Shown: positions 19,808 through 31,188 of the stretch, piece after piece | Numbering within the stretch: position 1 is the first letter of the stretch | Layout of the letters: every line of letters begins with the position of its first letter | Source of the DNA: Amia ocellicauda | Taxonomy: Eukaryota; Chordata; Actinopteri; Amiiformes; Amiidae | Assembly: GCF_036373705.1 (NCBI RefSeq) | Contig: NW_027102661.1 | Span: 682,001 to 746,000 of the forward strand | Reading direction: 5' to 3' | Length of the DNA: 64,000 bases | Translations under genes and position numbers: made by a program | Notes under the pieces: model-generated | Databases searched by the model: none | What the model saw: only the letters and a program-made list of their open reading frames with translations | What the model was told of the DNA's origin: nothing

Positions 19808-19992
19808 TTATGGGCGGCCTTGTTGTTCAGGGTTTTATGGGTGTACACTTTCTGACGGATATGACGTAGGAATAATTAAGGAAATAACTCTACCTAAAAT
19901 CACGCCCCCCAATTATGACGTAGGAATATTAATAAGCTTAGGGCATACGTCATAACAAAATAGGCCGCGCCCATAAAACCCTACTATCTACT
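19808..19992 (-). repeat. Right terminal inverted repeat, E1
   Basis: Matches 1607-1791. Ends CTATCTACT, then cataag at 19993-19998. Confidence 0.85.
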
Positions 19993-20215
19993 CATAAGAG
20001 TAACAGCAATGTCGCCGATCCTGCTACGGTCGTATTGTAACAGCAACAACATGTATCGATTTTAAAACTGTCAGTTCCAGCGCCTCACAAAGCTACCCTT
20101 CTGTGATCGTTTGTTCTCAAGGTCAGGATTTCTTGACACTCCGAGGAAGAGAAAACGATGGCCGGCCGCGTTACAGGGACAGATAACAAAGCACTATCAC
20201 GCGTGCACCGCGGGT

Positions 20216-20288
20216 TGTTTCCGCCCGGTTTCGAACCAGGGACCTTTCGCGTGTGAGGCGAACGTGATAGCCACTACACTACGGAAAC
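20216..20288 (-). tRNA. tRNA-Val (CAC)
   Basis: Duplicate of the gene at 2015-2087, identical by eye, with loop CTCACAC and B box GGTTCGAAACC. Confidence 0.92.
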
Positions 20289-21503
20289 CGACCTGTCGTG
20301 GTGTTTCGAATGGCTCCCATCGAAGCCGGCTGGTAAAACGCGCACAGGCGTTTCCCGTGGGCCAGCCTGTGAGATAAAGGTTTCTATTTTCACTGACCTA
20401 TTTTGCATTGCTCAAGGACACATCAGGACACTTTGGAAACTCTTTCAAAGGAAGAACGCCCTGAGCTATGACAAGACTTACACTTACCCCAACAAGGTGA
20501 TGCTCACTGGCTTGTTCAAACAGCTGCTGCTCGTCTTGTGCCACCATCAGACAATCACAGAGCTATTGTGCCTTCTACACCTTACGGTAGCTTTACTTTA
20601 ACAATAATAATGACGGCGACCTCGACGACAAAAAGAAAAACAAGAACAACAACAACAACAACAAGAACAATAACATCATCATCAGATTTTAATTAAAAGT
20701 GGCTACACCAGCGTTTACAATTTCAACCTGTCGACGGACGGACGCTCTGAGTGCACCGATTTCGGGATACTTCGGAAACTCTTTCAAAGGCAGGACGCCC
20801 TGCGATCAGACAGTGCGTGCACTTAGCCCAACAAGGTGATGCTGAATGGCTTGTTCAAACGGCTGGTGGTCTTCCTTCACCACCAGACTATCAGAGCTAT
20901 TGTGCCTTCTACACCTTACGGTAGCAACAAATCTAACTACTGCTTTACTTTAACAATAATAATGACGGCGACCACGACGACAACAAGAACAACAAGAACA
21001 ACAACAAGAACAACAACATCATCATCATCATCATCATCAGATTTTAATTAAAAGTGGCTACACCAGCGTTTACAATTTCATCCTGTCGACGGACGGACGC
21101 TCTGAGTGCACCGATTTCGGGATACTTCGGAAACTCTTTCAAAGGCAGGACGCCCTGCGATCAGACAGTGCCTGCACTTAGCCCAACAAGGTGATGCTGA
21201 ATGGCTTGTTCAAACGGCTGGTGGTCTTCCGTCACCACCAGACTATCAGAGCTATTTTGCGCCTTCAACTACATAAGAGTAACAGCAATGTCGCCGATCC
21301 TGCTACGGTCGTATTGTAACAGCAACAACATGTATCGATTTTAAAAGTGTCAGTTCCAGCGCCTCGCAAAGCTACCCTTCATACATCGTTTGTTCTCAAG
21401 GTCAGGATTTCTTGCCACTCCGAGGAAGAGAAAATGACAGCCACCCTTGGGGCAGAGAGATGGGGGACGGGTAACACGGCACTGGCACACGTGCACCACG
21501 GGT

Positions 21504-21576
21504 TGTTTCCACCCGGTTTCGAACCGGGGACCTTTCGCGTGTGAGGCAAACGTGATAGCCACTACACTACGGAAAC
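21504..21576 (-). tRNA. tRNA-Val (CAC)
   Basis: Duplicate of the gene at 3303-3375 with the same two wobble pairs. Confidence 0.88.
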
Positions 21577-22157
21577 CAACCCGTCCTGGTATTTCGAATA
21601 ACTCCTATCGAAGCCGGCTGGTAAAACGCACACAGGCGTTTCCCGTGGGCCAGCCTGTGAGATAAAGGTTTCTATTTTCACTGACCTATATTGCATTGCT
21701 CAAGGGCACATCAGGACACTTTGGAAACTCTTTCAAAGGAAGAACGCCCTGAGCAATGACAAGACTTACACTTACCCCAACAAGGTGATGCTCAATGGCT
21801 TGTTCAAACAGCTGCTGCTCGTCTTGTGCCACCATCAGACAATCACAGAGCTATTGTGCCTTCTGCACCTTACGGTAGCAACAAATCTAACTACTGCTTT
21901 ACTTTAACAATAATAATGACGGCGACCACGATGACAACAAGAACAACAACAGGAACAACAACAACAACAACATCATCATCATCATCATCATCAGATTTTA
22001 ATTAAAAGTGGCTACACCAGCGTTTACAATTTCAACCTGTCGACGGACGGACGCTCTGAGAGCACCGATTTCGGGCACTCCAATGAAGAAAAGCTACCCA
22101 CCGCCTCCGGGGAACCACGAGGGCAAACAGGATGAAACGGACCGGCCCACAGCAGGC

Positions 22158-22230
22158 TGTTTCCGCCCGGTTTCGAACCGGGGACCTTTCGCGTGTTAGG
22201 CGAACGTGATAACCGCTACACTACGGAAAC
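22158..22230 (-). tRNA. tRNA-Val (AAC)
   Basis: Duplicate of the gene at 3957-4029; anticodon loop CTAACAC. Confidence 0.92.
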
Positions 22231-22430
22231 TGACACCGCAACGTCTTGCTTCAAACGGTTACCGTTGAAGCCTGCTCGTAAAACGGGCTCACGCATTTCA
22301 GGTCGGCTAGACTGTGAGATGGCGTCTGAAGTGCCGCGAAAGGATGCCATTTTCACAGACCTGTTTGGCATTGCTAAAGGGCACATCAGGACACTTTGGA
22401 AACTCTTTCAAAGGCAGGTCGCCCTGCGCT

Positions 22431-23017
22431 TTAAAAGGGATCCCAGCTGTGTTGGAGTGGAGCTTTTTGCTTTGGGAGAGAAGGAGGGTACGTTGGAACC
22501 TTTTGAGACGGTAATTGAATACTCTTATGAGGACTGGTTGAAGGTGATGGCCTGGAGAGATCTGGGGCTTGTGGATAAGACTCTAGAAGGCTTGCAAGAG
22601 GGTCCAAGAGAATGCGAAATGGAGTCTCCGACTCAGGGTTTTGAAAGGTGTGAATGGGAAAGCTTGCAGAACTACGGTAGAGTGGTGAAGAGTCTATCTC
22701 AAACTACAGATCGTAAGGTTTTGTTTAGCAGTACCCTGATTACAAACCCTATTGAAGGGGGTGTGGAGGATCCAGAAAAACAGGTTACAGAAATTATGTT
22801 TGACGCCGTGGACTGGCCGTTCTTGAAAGAGGTCATAAACTGTATAAATGATGGTTTTGACATCTTGACCAAATGTTCGCAACTGGATTTGGTTAGAAGG
22901 AGAATATGCTGGATTATGGATTATATATCCCCCTTGAATGACGACGACGATGATAAAACCGACGACGTGTGGGGTTTTGGAGGGGGGTCTGACGGCTCAG
23001 GGGCTACTCTCTTCTAA
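22431..23017 (+). pseudogene. Gene A, partial (E2)
   Basis: Same extent and sequence as in E1 (4230-4816). Acidic Asp run near the C-terminus (NDDDDDKTDD). Confidence 0.6.
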
Positions 23018-23095
23018 GAGGGCGGTGTGTCGTGACGTAGTGAAGAGATAGGATAAAAGGCGCAACAATTCATTCATGGTTTAAAATTAAAGAGA

Positions 23096-23944
23096 ATGTC
23101 TTACCCGAAAGCTGCGGACGTCGACAGGCTCTACAGGCCTCTTCAAACCCGGGATCACCCCTGGTTCTATTCCCCAGATTTTGTATACACTCTGGAACCC
23201 TCTGACTGCGGTTACCCTCCAAGACCTCAGACCCCGGTCCCTCAGGACGAAACAACATGCGGTGCGATGGATGTCCAAATGAGTCTCGGGGATCCCCAGC
23301 CTCTGGAGCTCATGGAGGGCCTCGATTTTGCCGAACTGTCTACCGTCTGTGCGTCTCAGGAGGGGGTCAGTCCAATGGATGTAGAAACACCCCACAAACC
23401 ACCAGGCGACCCAATGAGCATCGGACTGTCCCAGGGGCGTGATGAAGACGCAGGATTTATGCCCGGGGTATGTGACCAAGTAAGCAGAGTGGTTAAAAGC
23501 ACCCTGGTGTATATTCTGAGTGCTCTCAACGACAGAGCTTTGAAAGAAGTCTGTCGGGGGTGTGAAGTGAATCACCCCAGTCAGTTGAGACACAGTTGTT
23601 TGTTTGAACCAGACCGTTACTATTTCCTGTTCTATTTCAACGTGTTTTACAGAAGACTGAACAAACCGTGGCTGAAACCGGCACTAATCAAGGCGCTGTC
23701 TTACTCCCACATACATGTCACTGCGGGACAAGTCCAGAAAATCATAGATGAGATTTTGCTGGAGCTGAAAAAGGAGCCGTTTATAATAGAGAAACTTGGG
23801 CAGCTGGTCAATGACCTGGATGAGCCGAGTAGAAAAACCGCTGGCAAGCTAAAAGCTTATTTCTTCCATAAAGAAGTTAAAGCTGGGGGCAGCGACGAGG
23901 AATTCGACATCTACGCCACTGATTCAGACTCTGACCTGAACTAA
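23096..23944 (+). CDS. Gene B, Cys/His-cluster protein (E2)
   Basis: 282 residues, open, indistinguishable by eye from the E1 protein at 4895-5743. The TGACGTAG plus GATAAAAGG promoter pair precedes it. Confidence 0.7.
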   Translation: MSYPKAADVDRLYRPLQTRDHPWFYSPDFVYTLEPSDCGYPPRPQTPVPQDETTCGAMDVQMSLGDPQPLELMEGLDFAELSTVCASQEGVSPMDVETPHKPPGDPMSIGLSQGRDEDAGFMPGVCDQVSRVVKSTLVYILSALNDRALKEVCRGCEVNHPSQLRHSCLFEPDRYYFLFYFNVFYRRLNKPWLKPALIKALSYSHIHVTAGQVQKIIDEILLELKKEPFIIEKLGQLVNDLDEPSRKTAGKLKAYFFHKEVKAGGSDEEFDIYATDSDSDLN

Positions 23945-23956
23945 GGGACTTTGAAC

Positions 23957-24349
23957 ATGGGGAATGTTCTGGACTGCTTCTGCAACTGGTTCTGTCATCA
24001 ACACTCTGCAGCTAACCTGAGAGCGCTATTACACCATGTGCTTGACCGAAAAGTAGCCAACGCGAGCCTTTTCTCTACAGATTTAACCATCGATGAGGAT
24101 CAACTTTCAAACCTGGAAAAGTGAATGGCTGCTGTAACAAAGACCGGGGGGTACGAACACTGGGATGAAGCGCTCAAGGGGGCCAAGAATGATATTAGGC
24201 CATTTCATCAACATCTGTATGACCTTTTGCTGAGCATGTTTAATACACCTCTGTTTACTTTTAAAATAGGTCATATTGTTGTTTTATTTACATATGTAAC
24301 TGAGGTGTGTGCCTACAAGATAAAGAAACAGGTATATTTGTTGATATAG
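23957..24349 (+). pseudogene. Gene C, Bcl-2-like (E2, broken)
   Basis: Same as the E1 copy at 5756-6148; ends with the BH1-like segment. AATAAA at 24461-24466 follows. Confidence 0.5.
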
Positions 24350-24521
24350 ATCAAGTAACCAATCATCTGATTTCTTTTTGTCTGGACCGTAGAAAAAATT
24401 GTTGTGTATGTTATACTTTTCTCAAATGTCTAAAAAGGGGTATCTGCTCTCCTGAAGTTGAATAAAAAACCTTGTATAAAAACTTTGCGCATAGTGTGGG
24501 TCTGTTTGGTTATTTGACAGA

Positions 24522-25498
24522 ATGACTCGGCAAGCTCCCCAAATGCAGGAACTATACTACAACCCAGCCAAGATTGGGGGTTTGGCGGGTAAGAAGGGTT
24601 TTCAAAGAGGACTCGCTGAGGCCGGAGTGAAGGTTAATGATGTGGTTGTTTCAGAATGGTTACGGGAACAAGACGCCTATACCTTACATAAACCTCTCAG
24701 GATTAACTTTAAAAGAAACCGCGTATATGCAACTGACATAGACTCACAATGGCAAATGGATCTAGTCGATATGTCAAATTTATCAAAACATAACAATGGT
24801 CACAAATTGATGTTGATGTGTATCGATGTGTTATCAAAATATGCCTGGGCTCGCATTCTACATAAAAAAACAGGTCGGGCGGTGACAAGGGCCTTTGAGG
24901 ATATATTGTCCCAGGGTCGATGTCCTAAAAAACTGCAGACTGATAAAGGAAAAGAGTTTCTCAACAGAGAATTTCAGAATCTACTGAAGAGACACAAAAT
25001 ACATCATTTCACCACCGGTAATGAGCTTAAGGCATTGGTAGTGGAGAGGTTTAACCGCACCATGAAGACCAAAATCTGGAGATATTTTACAGCGGTCAAC
25101 ACGTTCAAGTATTTTGATAAAGTTCAGGATTTTATCGATGCTTACAACCAAGGGTATCACACCAGTATTAAAATGAAGCCTATAGATGTTGATCAAAGTA
25201 ATTCTTTTAAGGTCTATAAAGAATTATACGGACCATTTATTAAGAAGGGAAAAACTACTTATAAGTTCAACATCGGTGATGTGGTTCGCGTTTCAAAGCT
25301 AAGGAGTTCTTTTGCCAAAGGTTAGCCGAGTTACAAAAAATGATTGTGGGTAAAGACAGTGTATACAGAGTTGAAAAGATATTAGCTGAAAAAACCCAGA
25401 ACCGGAAAAAATACGTGTTGGTGAAATGGCTTGGATGGCCTGAAAAGTTCAATAGTTGGGTCCCGGAACAACAGGTTTGCGATATTCAATCCTTATAA
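24522..25498 (+). pseudogene. Integrase (E2, broken)
   Basis: DDE core and chromodomain segments as in E1, behind a TATA box at 24475-24482. Confidence 0.83.
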
Positions 25499-25502
25499 CA
25501 AC

Positions 25503-26273
25503 ATGCCCGTGGGTGTGTTGGGGGCATTACTTTCGGTACTCAAGATGGAATCAGGAGGCTTCTACATGACTCTACCCAGTAACGCCTCTCTCGATATATA
25601 CCCTAAAAATGAAATATCCAGTTACACGGTACAATTTGGAAAATCTATAGATCTAAGGGGGTCGTGGGAAGTGGGGTTGGCGGAAATACAGTATCCTTAC
25701 ACTTGGGCTGTTTTACAAGATAAGGATGCCACCTTCGCCATTTTTGATGATGTTAAAATCAATGGATATTCACGATACAAGGAGGTTATTATGACAATGT
25801 GGATAAAATATTAGATGAGATGCATAAACAGTTCTCAGAAGGCACCCCCAACATCAAGCTATATTACAACCCTATTAAAAACAGAGTGTACAAGGTGTCA
25901 AAACCAGGTATTAGCATTCAAACCAGCGGCCAACTGGGGCGTATATTTGGGTTCTATTCTGACACAGAGAGCAGGTTCTCAGAAGTGGTGGGGCGGCTTT
26001 TACACTCTTTATGTGTATACGGATATCATAACCCACCAGAGGGTCGGGGATAGTTATGTCCCCCTTTTGAGAAATGTACTTATTAAAGGTAAAAGCAATG
26101 ACATGGTCACAATTACTTATGACAAACCACACTACGTACCAGTCTCAAAGACCCAATTTGACAACATCACGATCGAAGTAAAATCGGATCAGAATATCAA
26201 CGTACCCTTCCGCTTCGGTAAAGTTAATGTCAAACTACATTTTCGACCCCTGAAACAGTGTGTACATTATTAA
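25503..26273 (+). pseudogene. Penton (minor capsid) protein (E2, broken)
   Basis: Same conserved jelly-roll segments as 7302-8072; about two breaks. Confidence 0.78.
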
Positions 26274-26761
26274 ATTGCTACCTCGAGGGGTTATGTAGAT
26301 CCTAGCGCCTATGTGGATTATTACAAGATGCAAGATGGAACGGCTTGCCCGGTTTTGTAGGAGCCCCCACAATGTATGGCGCCGGTCTAGGAGGACTCTT
26401 TCGTGGTCTCTTTAGAATGGCCGTACCCCTGCTTAAGAGAGGCTTTGCTATAGCCAGACCCCACTTGAAATCAGCGGCTAAAAATATTGTTAGTGACGTG
26501 TTCACCAATGTTATGAACCGGGCAGCTAGCCATGAGCATCAGGAGGGTTCGGGTCTCATGGTAATGGCGAGGAGGGGGGGTAAAAGAAGAAACAGCATGT
26601 GTCCACCAGGGCGACGAAGATCCGTGGCTAACAAAAAACGAAGAATCTCTCATTCTCCAACATATCGTGGAAACACTCGGAGAAGGAAGCAGCACAAGAA
26701 AAAACCTGCAAAAAGAAAGTCTAAAAGAAAGAAAAATAGAGCCTCAGGATACATCTTTTAA
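26274..26761 (+). pseudogene. pX-like basic core protein (E2, broken)
   Basis: Amphipathic segment and Arg/Lys-rich tail are recognisable. About two breaks. Confidence 0.6.
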
Positions 26762-26763
26762 AC

Positions 26764-27297
26764 ATGTCTTTTGTCCACAGTCTATCGGAAGAATGCGTCA
26801 AATCAGAACTGGATCTGTTTACAGTTCCATACACTCAAACGAGTATAGATAAGATCATATATGTAGAGATTCCCCCTCTTTCTGCAATTTCAGACACGGC
26901 CCCTCTGGAGTTTTTTATGGCTGGCAATGGCGAGGATTATATTGATTTGAATAACACATTTATTTTAATGAACTGTAAAGTGACTGATGAGGATGGCGAT
27001 GCAATCGAGAAGACGACCAACGCTGGGGTCATCAATTACCCGGTGGCCACCATGTTTTCACAGGTGGATGTGACCCTGGGAGATCGGCTCATTAGTCAAA
27101 GCAGCAATACTTACCCCTATAGAGCCATGATGGAGTGTATCCTTAATTATAGTGAGGAGACCCTAAGCAAACAGTTCAACCCCGGCCTTTTCTTCAAAGA
27201 CATCCCGGAAGCTATGGACGACAAGGATCCGGAGGGACTCAATAAGGGTTTGCAAAAAAGAACGGCATTTTCAACAGAAGGGAGGACCTTTGAGCTA
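26764..27297 (+). pseudogene. Hexon-like major capsid protein, first part (E2)
   Basis: Carries the first jelly-roll region (FTVPYTQTSI, FSQVDVTLGDRLI, YPYRAMMECIL) and then meets PolB sequence of the opposite strand. A remnant; it cannot form a capsid subunit as it stands. Confidence 0.8.
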
Positions 27298-30200
27298 AAA
27301 TTACAGAGTCAGTATCATGATAGAGCGTGCGTTCCTGCAACTGATCCATTAAGTTGTACAGTTCAAGCCGGGCGTAAGCCGTGGTAAAAACCGCTATGAA
27401 AACATTAACGTTCCCCTGTTTGGTGGGGAAATCTTTAGGGGCCCTCAACTGGACCTGTGCCACGTGGTCATTTAAGAATTGAAAGTGTGATACTGCATGT
27501 TGTTTGGAAAACATAAATTCTATAAACTGTTCAGGGGTTTTAATCAAGGTTGTGTTTAGACGGTAATTTCTTTCCCCAAACTTACCCCACAGACTGTTTA
27601 AAATCAGTTTGGACATTTGTCTCTTGGCGGGGTTGACAGTTATGTTCCCCGGCTCTAGACGGATCCCTTCCTTTTCAAAATATTGCTGAACGTATCGCTC
27701 TTTGGCCGCGGAGTCAACACACCATGAGGGATAGCCCGATGCCTCCTGTTTCCCTTTCAGATGGGTCATAATGTAATCAGCAAAAAGAGTATCAGATTTT
27801 TCAGAAAAATGCCAAACCTCATTCACCTTACCGACTCTGTAACCTTTCTCCACCGCCTTGTCAAGCTCAATGCTACACCAGACACCCGTCAGCGCTCTCT
27901 CTTCATCACTGTGCAGACAAGAGGTAGTTTGATTTTCAGTTTCCACACACGTTCTACACAGAGGGAATATCAATTTTCCCGAACACCTGTAAGGCAACAC
28001 GGGTAAGAACAGCTCGCGAGGAGGGTACATGGTGACTTTGATCAAACCAAAGTAATGTCCGATTTCGAGAAAGTCACGATAAACAATGGTTGGACGCCCC
28101 ACCGGGTACATTTTGGTCTTGTTGACATAAGGGTACAGACTGGTGAAATCATAGTAATCTACTCTCTCACCCTCCTTTACCTCATAATGTAAACAGAGGG
28201 CGTTGGTACGACCCCCAAATAACGCATCCCGGGGCTCTAGACGTTCAGGAAAGTCCAAGGTTTCCATAAACCGTTGTACCCCCGCTTCCTGTTGCTTCAG
28301 GGTCGTCCACTCGTGTTTCCAAATCACCAGCACGTTCAAACCATAGGTGTTTTTTAAAGTTTCAATTCGTTCCTGGAAATCATAGTACATATCACCGCAG
28401 AGTTTTTGTGTTACGGGGTTAAAGGTGTTTGGGTCGAAGCACTGAGGACAGCCATGGTAAATACAACCTGCAAACTCATAAGCGGTACGCCGCCCGGACA
28501 CGTCGCTAAAACCGTCTAAGTAATAAGGCCCCATTTTGACTTCCCCTTGATTTAAAGCATGTCTGATGAAGATGTTATCCCGGGCACTCAGGTATTCCAG
28601 CCACTGTATGGAGACAGTCGAAAAGTTCTTTTGTCTAGCACGATAGTTGTCAGAAGTGGTGACCGCTATAGTGTTTTTCTGCAAGAAATTGGACCGATAC
28701 ATTTTCATGCAGAGAGACGCTATGGTCACACTTTGCAAAGGGTCGAGACCCGATGTGTTGATAACCTCGGCGCGGAAACGCACACAGGCTTCTTTAAGGA
28801 TCACCACATCATTTTTACAATAAGCGGCCATCTCTTCTCGGAAATCAAAAACACCTCCCTTAACCGTATTGTACCATTTAAAGAATTCCTCCCTCTCATG
28901 AGACATCATAGTATCAACCCCATAATAAGAGGCGGGCGGGTAGGACCCTCGATAATTTTGAGTGTCCTTAGTATTAAAAAAATGGCAGAACCAACCTTTC
29001 TTCTGAGCCTCAAAACCCAGAGCCTTAGGCAAAGCGCTCAATTTCATGGGGAGGAAATTTAACGAGTCTATGTAACGTTAGTTGAAAGCTTCGTCGGTGA
29101 AACACATGATCTTGCTACCCTGAGCTATTATTTTTGGGGTCACCCCATTTTCCACCAGATACTTCATCAAAATGTAAGAATCATAACCCTTAGCATTGTG
29201 GGCAATAAATGTGTAATTGAGGTATTTTGGACCGCGATACCGCGTAAAGAAATCCCTGACACAACTCTCACCGCTAGCTGACCACTCACGATCCAACATG
29301 TCAATACAGTGTATATAATTAGCAACGTGGACCCCGTTTTCTTGCCGGCATTCAAAAGCAAAAAAGACATATCGGTTGTGCGGCGGCTCCTTTTTAACCG
29401 GCTGAATAAAGCACTGGTGTTCGGACCCCGGGGTTAAATCAGCATTACAGATCCTGCATCTCGGCTCCAGACATTTGTGTGGTTTAACCTCATGAAAACG
29501 GTACTGGAGGCAACACTGCGGGCAATATTTAGTTTGATCACAATAACTCCGTTTTTTAACCCCCTCAGCAGCGGCCCTCTGTACCTTATGCTCGGAAAAA
29601 CAGAACGCTGAGAGACAAATCCTTAAGCAATCTTTACATCGGATGGTAGGGGCCAAACCCTTACGACATTGCGGATTGAAACAGACGTTACAGTAACCGT
29701 CACAGCGGTGCTTAAGCTTATCATTGAAGGCCTTATAACACCAATGACAAACATACGAACAACCCAAAAAAGCCGTCAAACTCTTTATTCCAAAGTAATG
29801 ACTATCACTTAGGAAGAGAAACAGTGTCTGTGTATGGGTTTCAGGATGTATCTGAAATTTCACAAATACTTCCTTTACCTCACAACGGTACCACACAACA
29901 ATTTTTAAAGACAACAACTCCTCAAACTTGGTGATGTCTGAAAAGGCAACCATCTGTTGAGAGTTTAAGCCGGCCCTCTGATGAAGCATTAAAGCCTCTT
30001 GCAGAGCTTGGGGTTCAGGCATGTCGGGGGTGAGTAGTTTTATTAAACTGTAAGCAAAACAGAGCTTATTGTCCCCACTGGAACTCACCACTAATTGCCT
30101 GAGCTTGGTCCTAATTATGTCGTTCTTCAAGCATTTCGACAGTCTTCTAAGCGCCCCACCCTCAGGGTTACGAACCACATTCATTACCAGAGACAGACTT

Positions 30201-31122
30201 TCATCAGCTAAGATGGCTGCGTTACTTTGCAATAACGCTTCGATTTTAGCCAGACATCTAAATTATCTCCACTCAGCATTACAGATAGGTTGCTAAACAA
30301 ATCATCCCCTCTGAGTTCTAACTGTACAACATCTCGAGGTCTGACCCTTTCAGCAACCTGTTCAAGCATTTTCTGCAAGGCCTCGTGTATGTTGACAAAT
30401 ATTTCTGCATAATTGTCACAATTTAAAAGTTCTGCAAAATTAAAACGCTGAATCATTTCAAAATTGTTATAGGCCGGTCTATCTATAATCACGGGATCAC
30501 TGGTACTCTTGGACACATCATCATTTTGAACAAAGCCTTCACCCCCTACATTCTCACAGAGCATGTCCTCCACAGCCTTATCAGTCTCAGAACCCTCCAC
30601 ATTCCGAACACCCCCACTGCTGACATCTACAAAACCCCCTTTTTGAGGAGGCTCATTTAAAGCCTGTAAAAGTCCTTCAAAGATATCCAACCGGTTAATG
30701 TCAAGACCCTCCTCTATAGTGATGGCTGCTTCTGCCGCCATCCTGTGTTCTAATTGTCTCAAATCATTTATAATAGGGGCAGAATTTGGTCGGGGTAGCT
30801 CCTCCAAAGCCTCCACCATTTCAAACAAATCGGGGTGAACTAGGGGGTGAACCTCTATAAGCGCTACCGGTGGGAGGTGGTTATTTAGATCATTGACCAT
30901 CTGTAACAGGTCGGGGTTCACCGGTAAGTCTGTTAATTCACATTCTATCGGTGGTAATTGGGGGTTATTTAAATCATTTATCATTTGTAATAGTTCCAGG
31001 TTCATTGGGACATCAGAGGAGTTCACAACAGGGCCGGGGATGTTCTCTCGGGAAGGTCTTTTTGGGGCCCTAGCTTGTTCATAATCCTTTAGTTTGTGAG
31101 TTCTTTTACCAAGTCAGGACAT
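27297..31122 (-). pseudogene. Protein-primed PolB, most of the gene (E2, broken)
   Basis: Holds the acidic repeat region, Cys/His-rich region, exonuclease region and polymerase motifs A, B and C. Broken, with the breaks common to all copies plus at least one of its own. At several variable positions in the exonuclease half it agrees with E3 and not E1. Confidence 0.82.
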
Positions 31123-31188
31123 TTTTTAATTTATTTTTTATTTTTCCAACAACCCACAATAGTAAGGCGTTTTGTGTCTATTAAAACA

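Larger units (their letters stand above)
4230..19992. mobile_element. Polinton/Maverick (adintovirus-like) copy E1, broken
   Basis: Parts in order: gene A (partial), gene B, gene C, integrase, penton, pX-like, hexon, protease (all plus strand); genes D, E, F, ATPase, PolB and the six-exon gene (minus strand); right terminal repeat. Only the right terminal repeat is present, and cataag follows at 19993-19998. The copy is broken, with roughly eight to ten breaks, concentrated in integrase, penton, pX and PolB; several are shared with the other copies. Hexon, protease and genes B, D, E and F read as single open frames. It is young as a duplicate, because E2 is nearly identical over shared parts. 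Confidence 0.85.
19993..22430. other. Host spacer S2: tRNA-Val repeat array
   Basis: Nearly identical to S1, differing by a few substitutions and microsatellite lengths. Three tRNA-Val genes; an unoccupied insertion site at 21272-21277. Runs directly into gene A of E2, exactly as S1 runs into E1. Confidence 0.8.
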
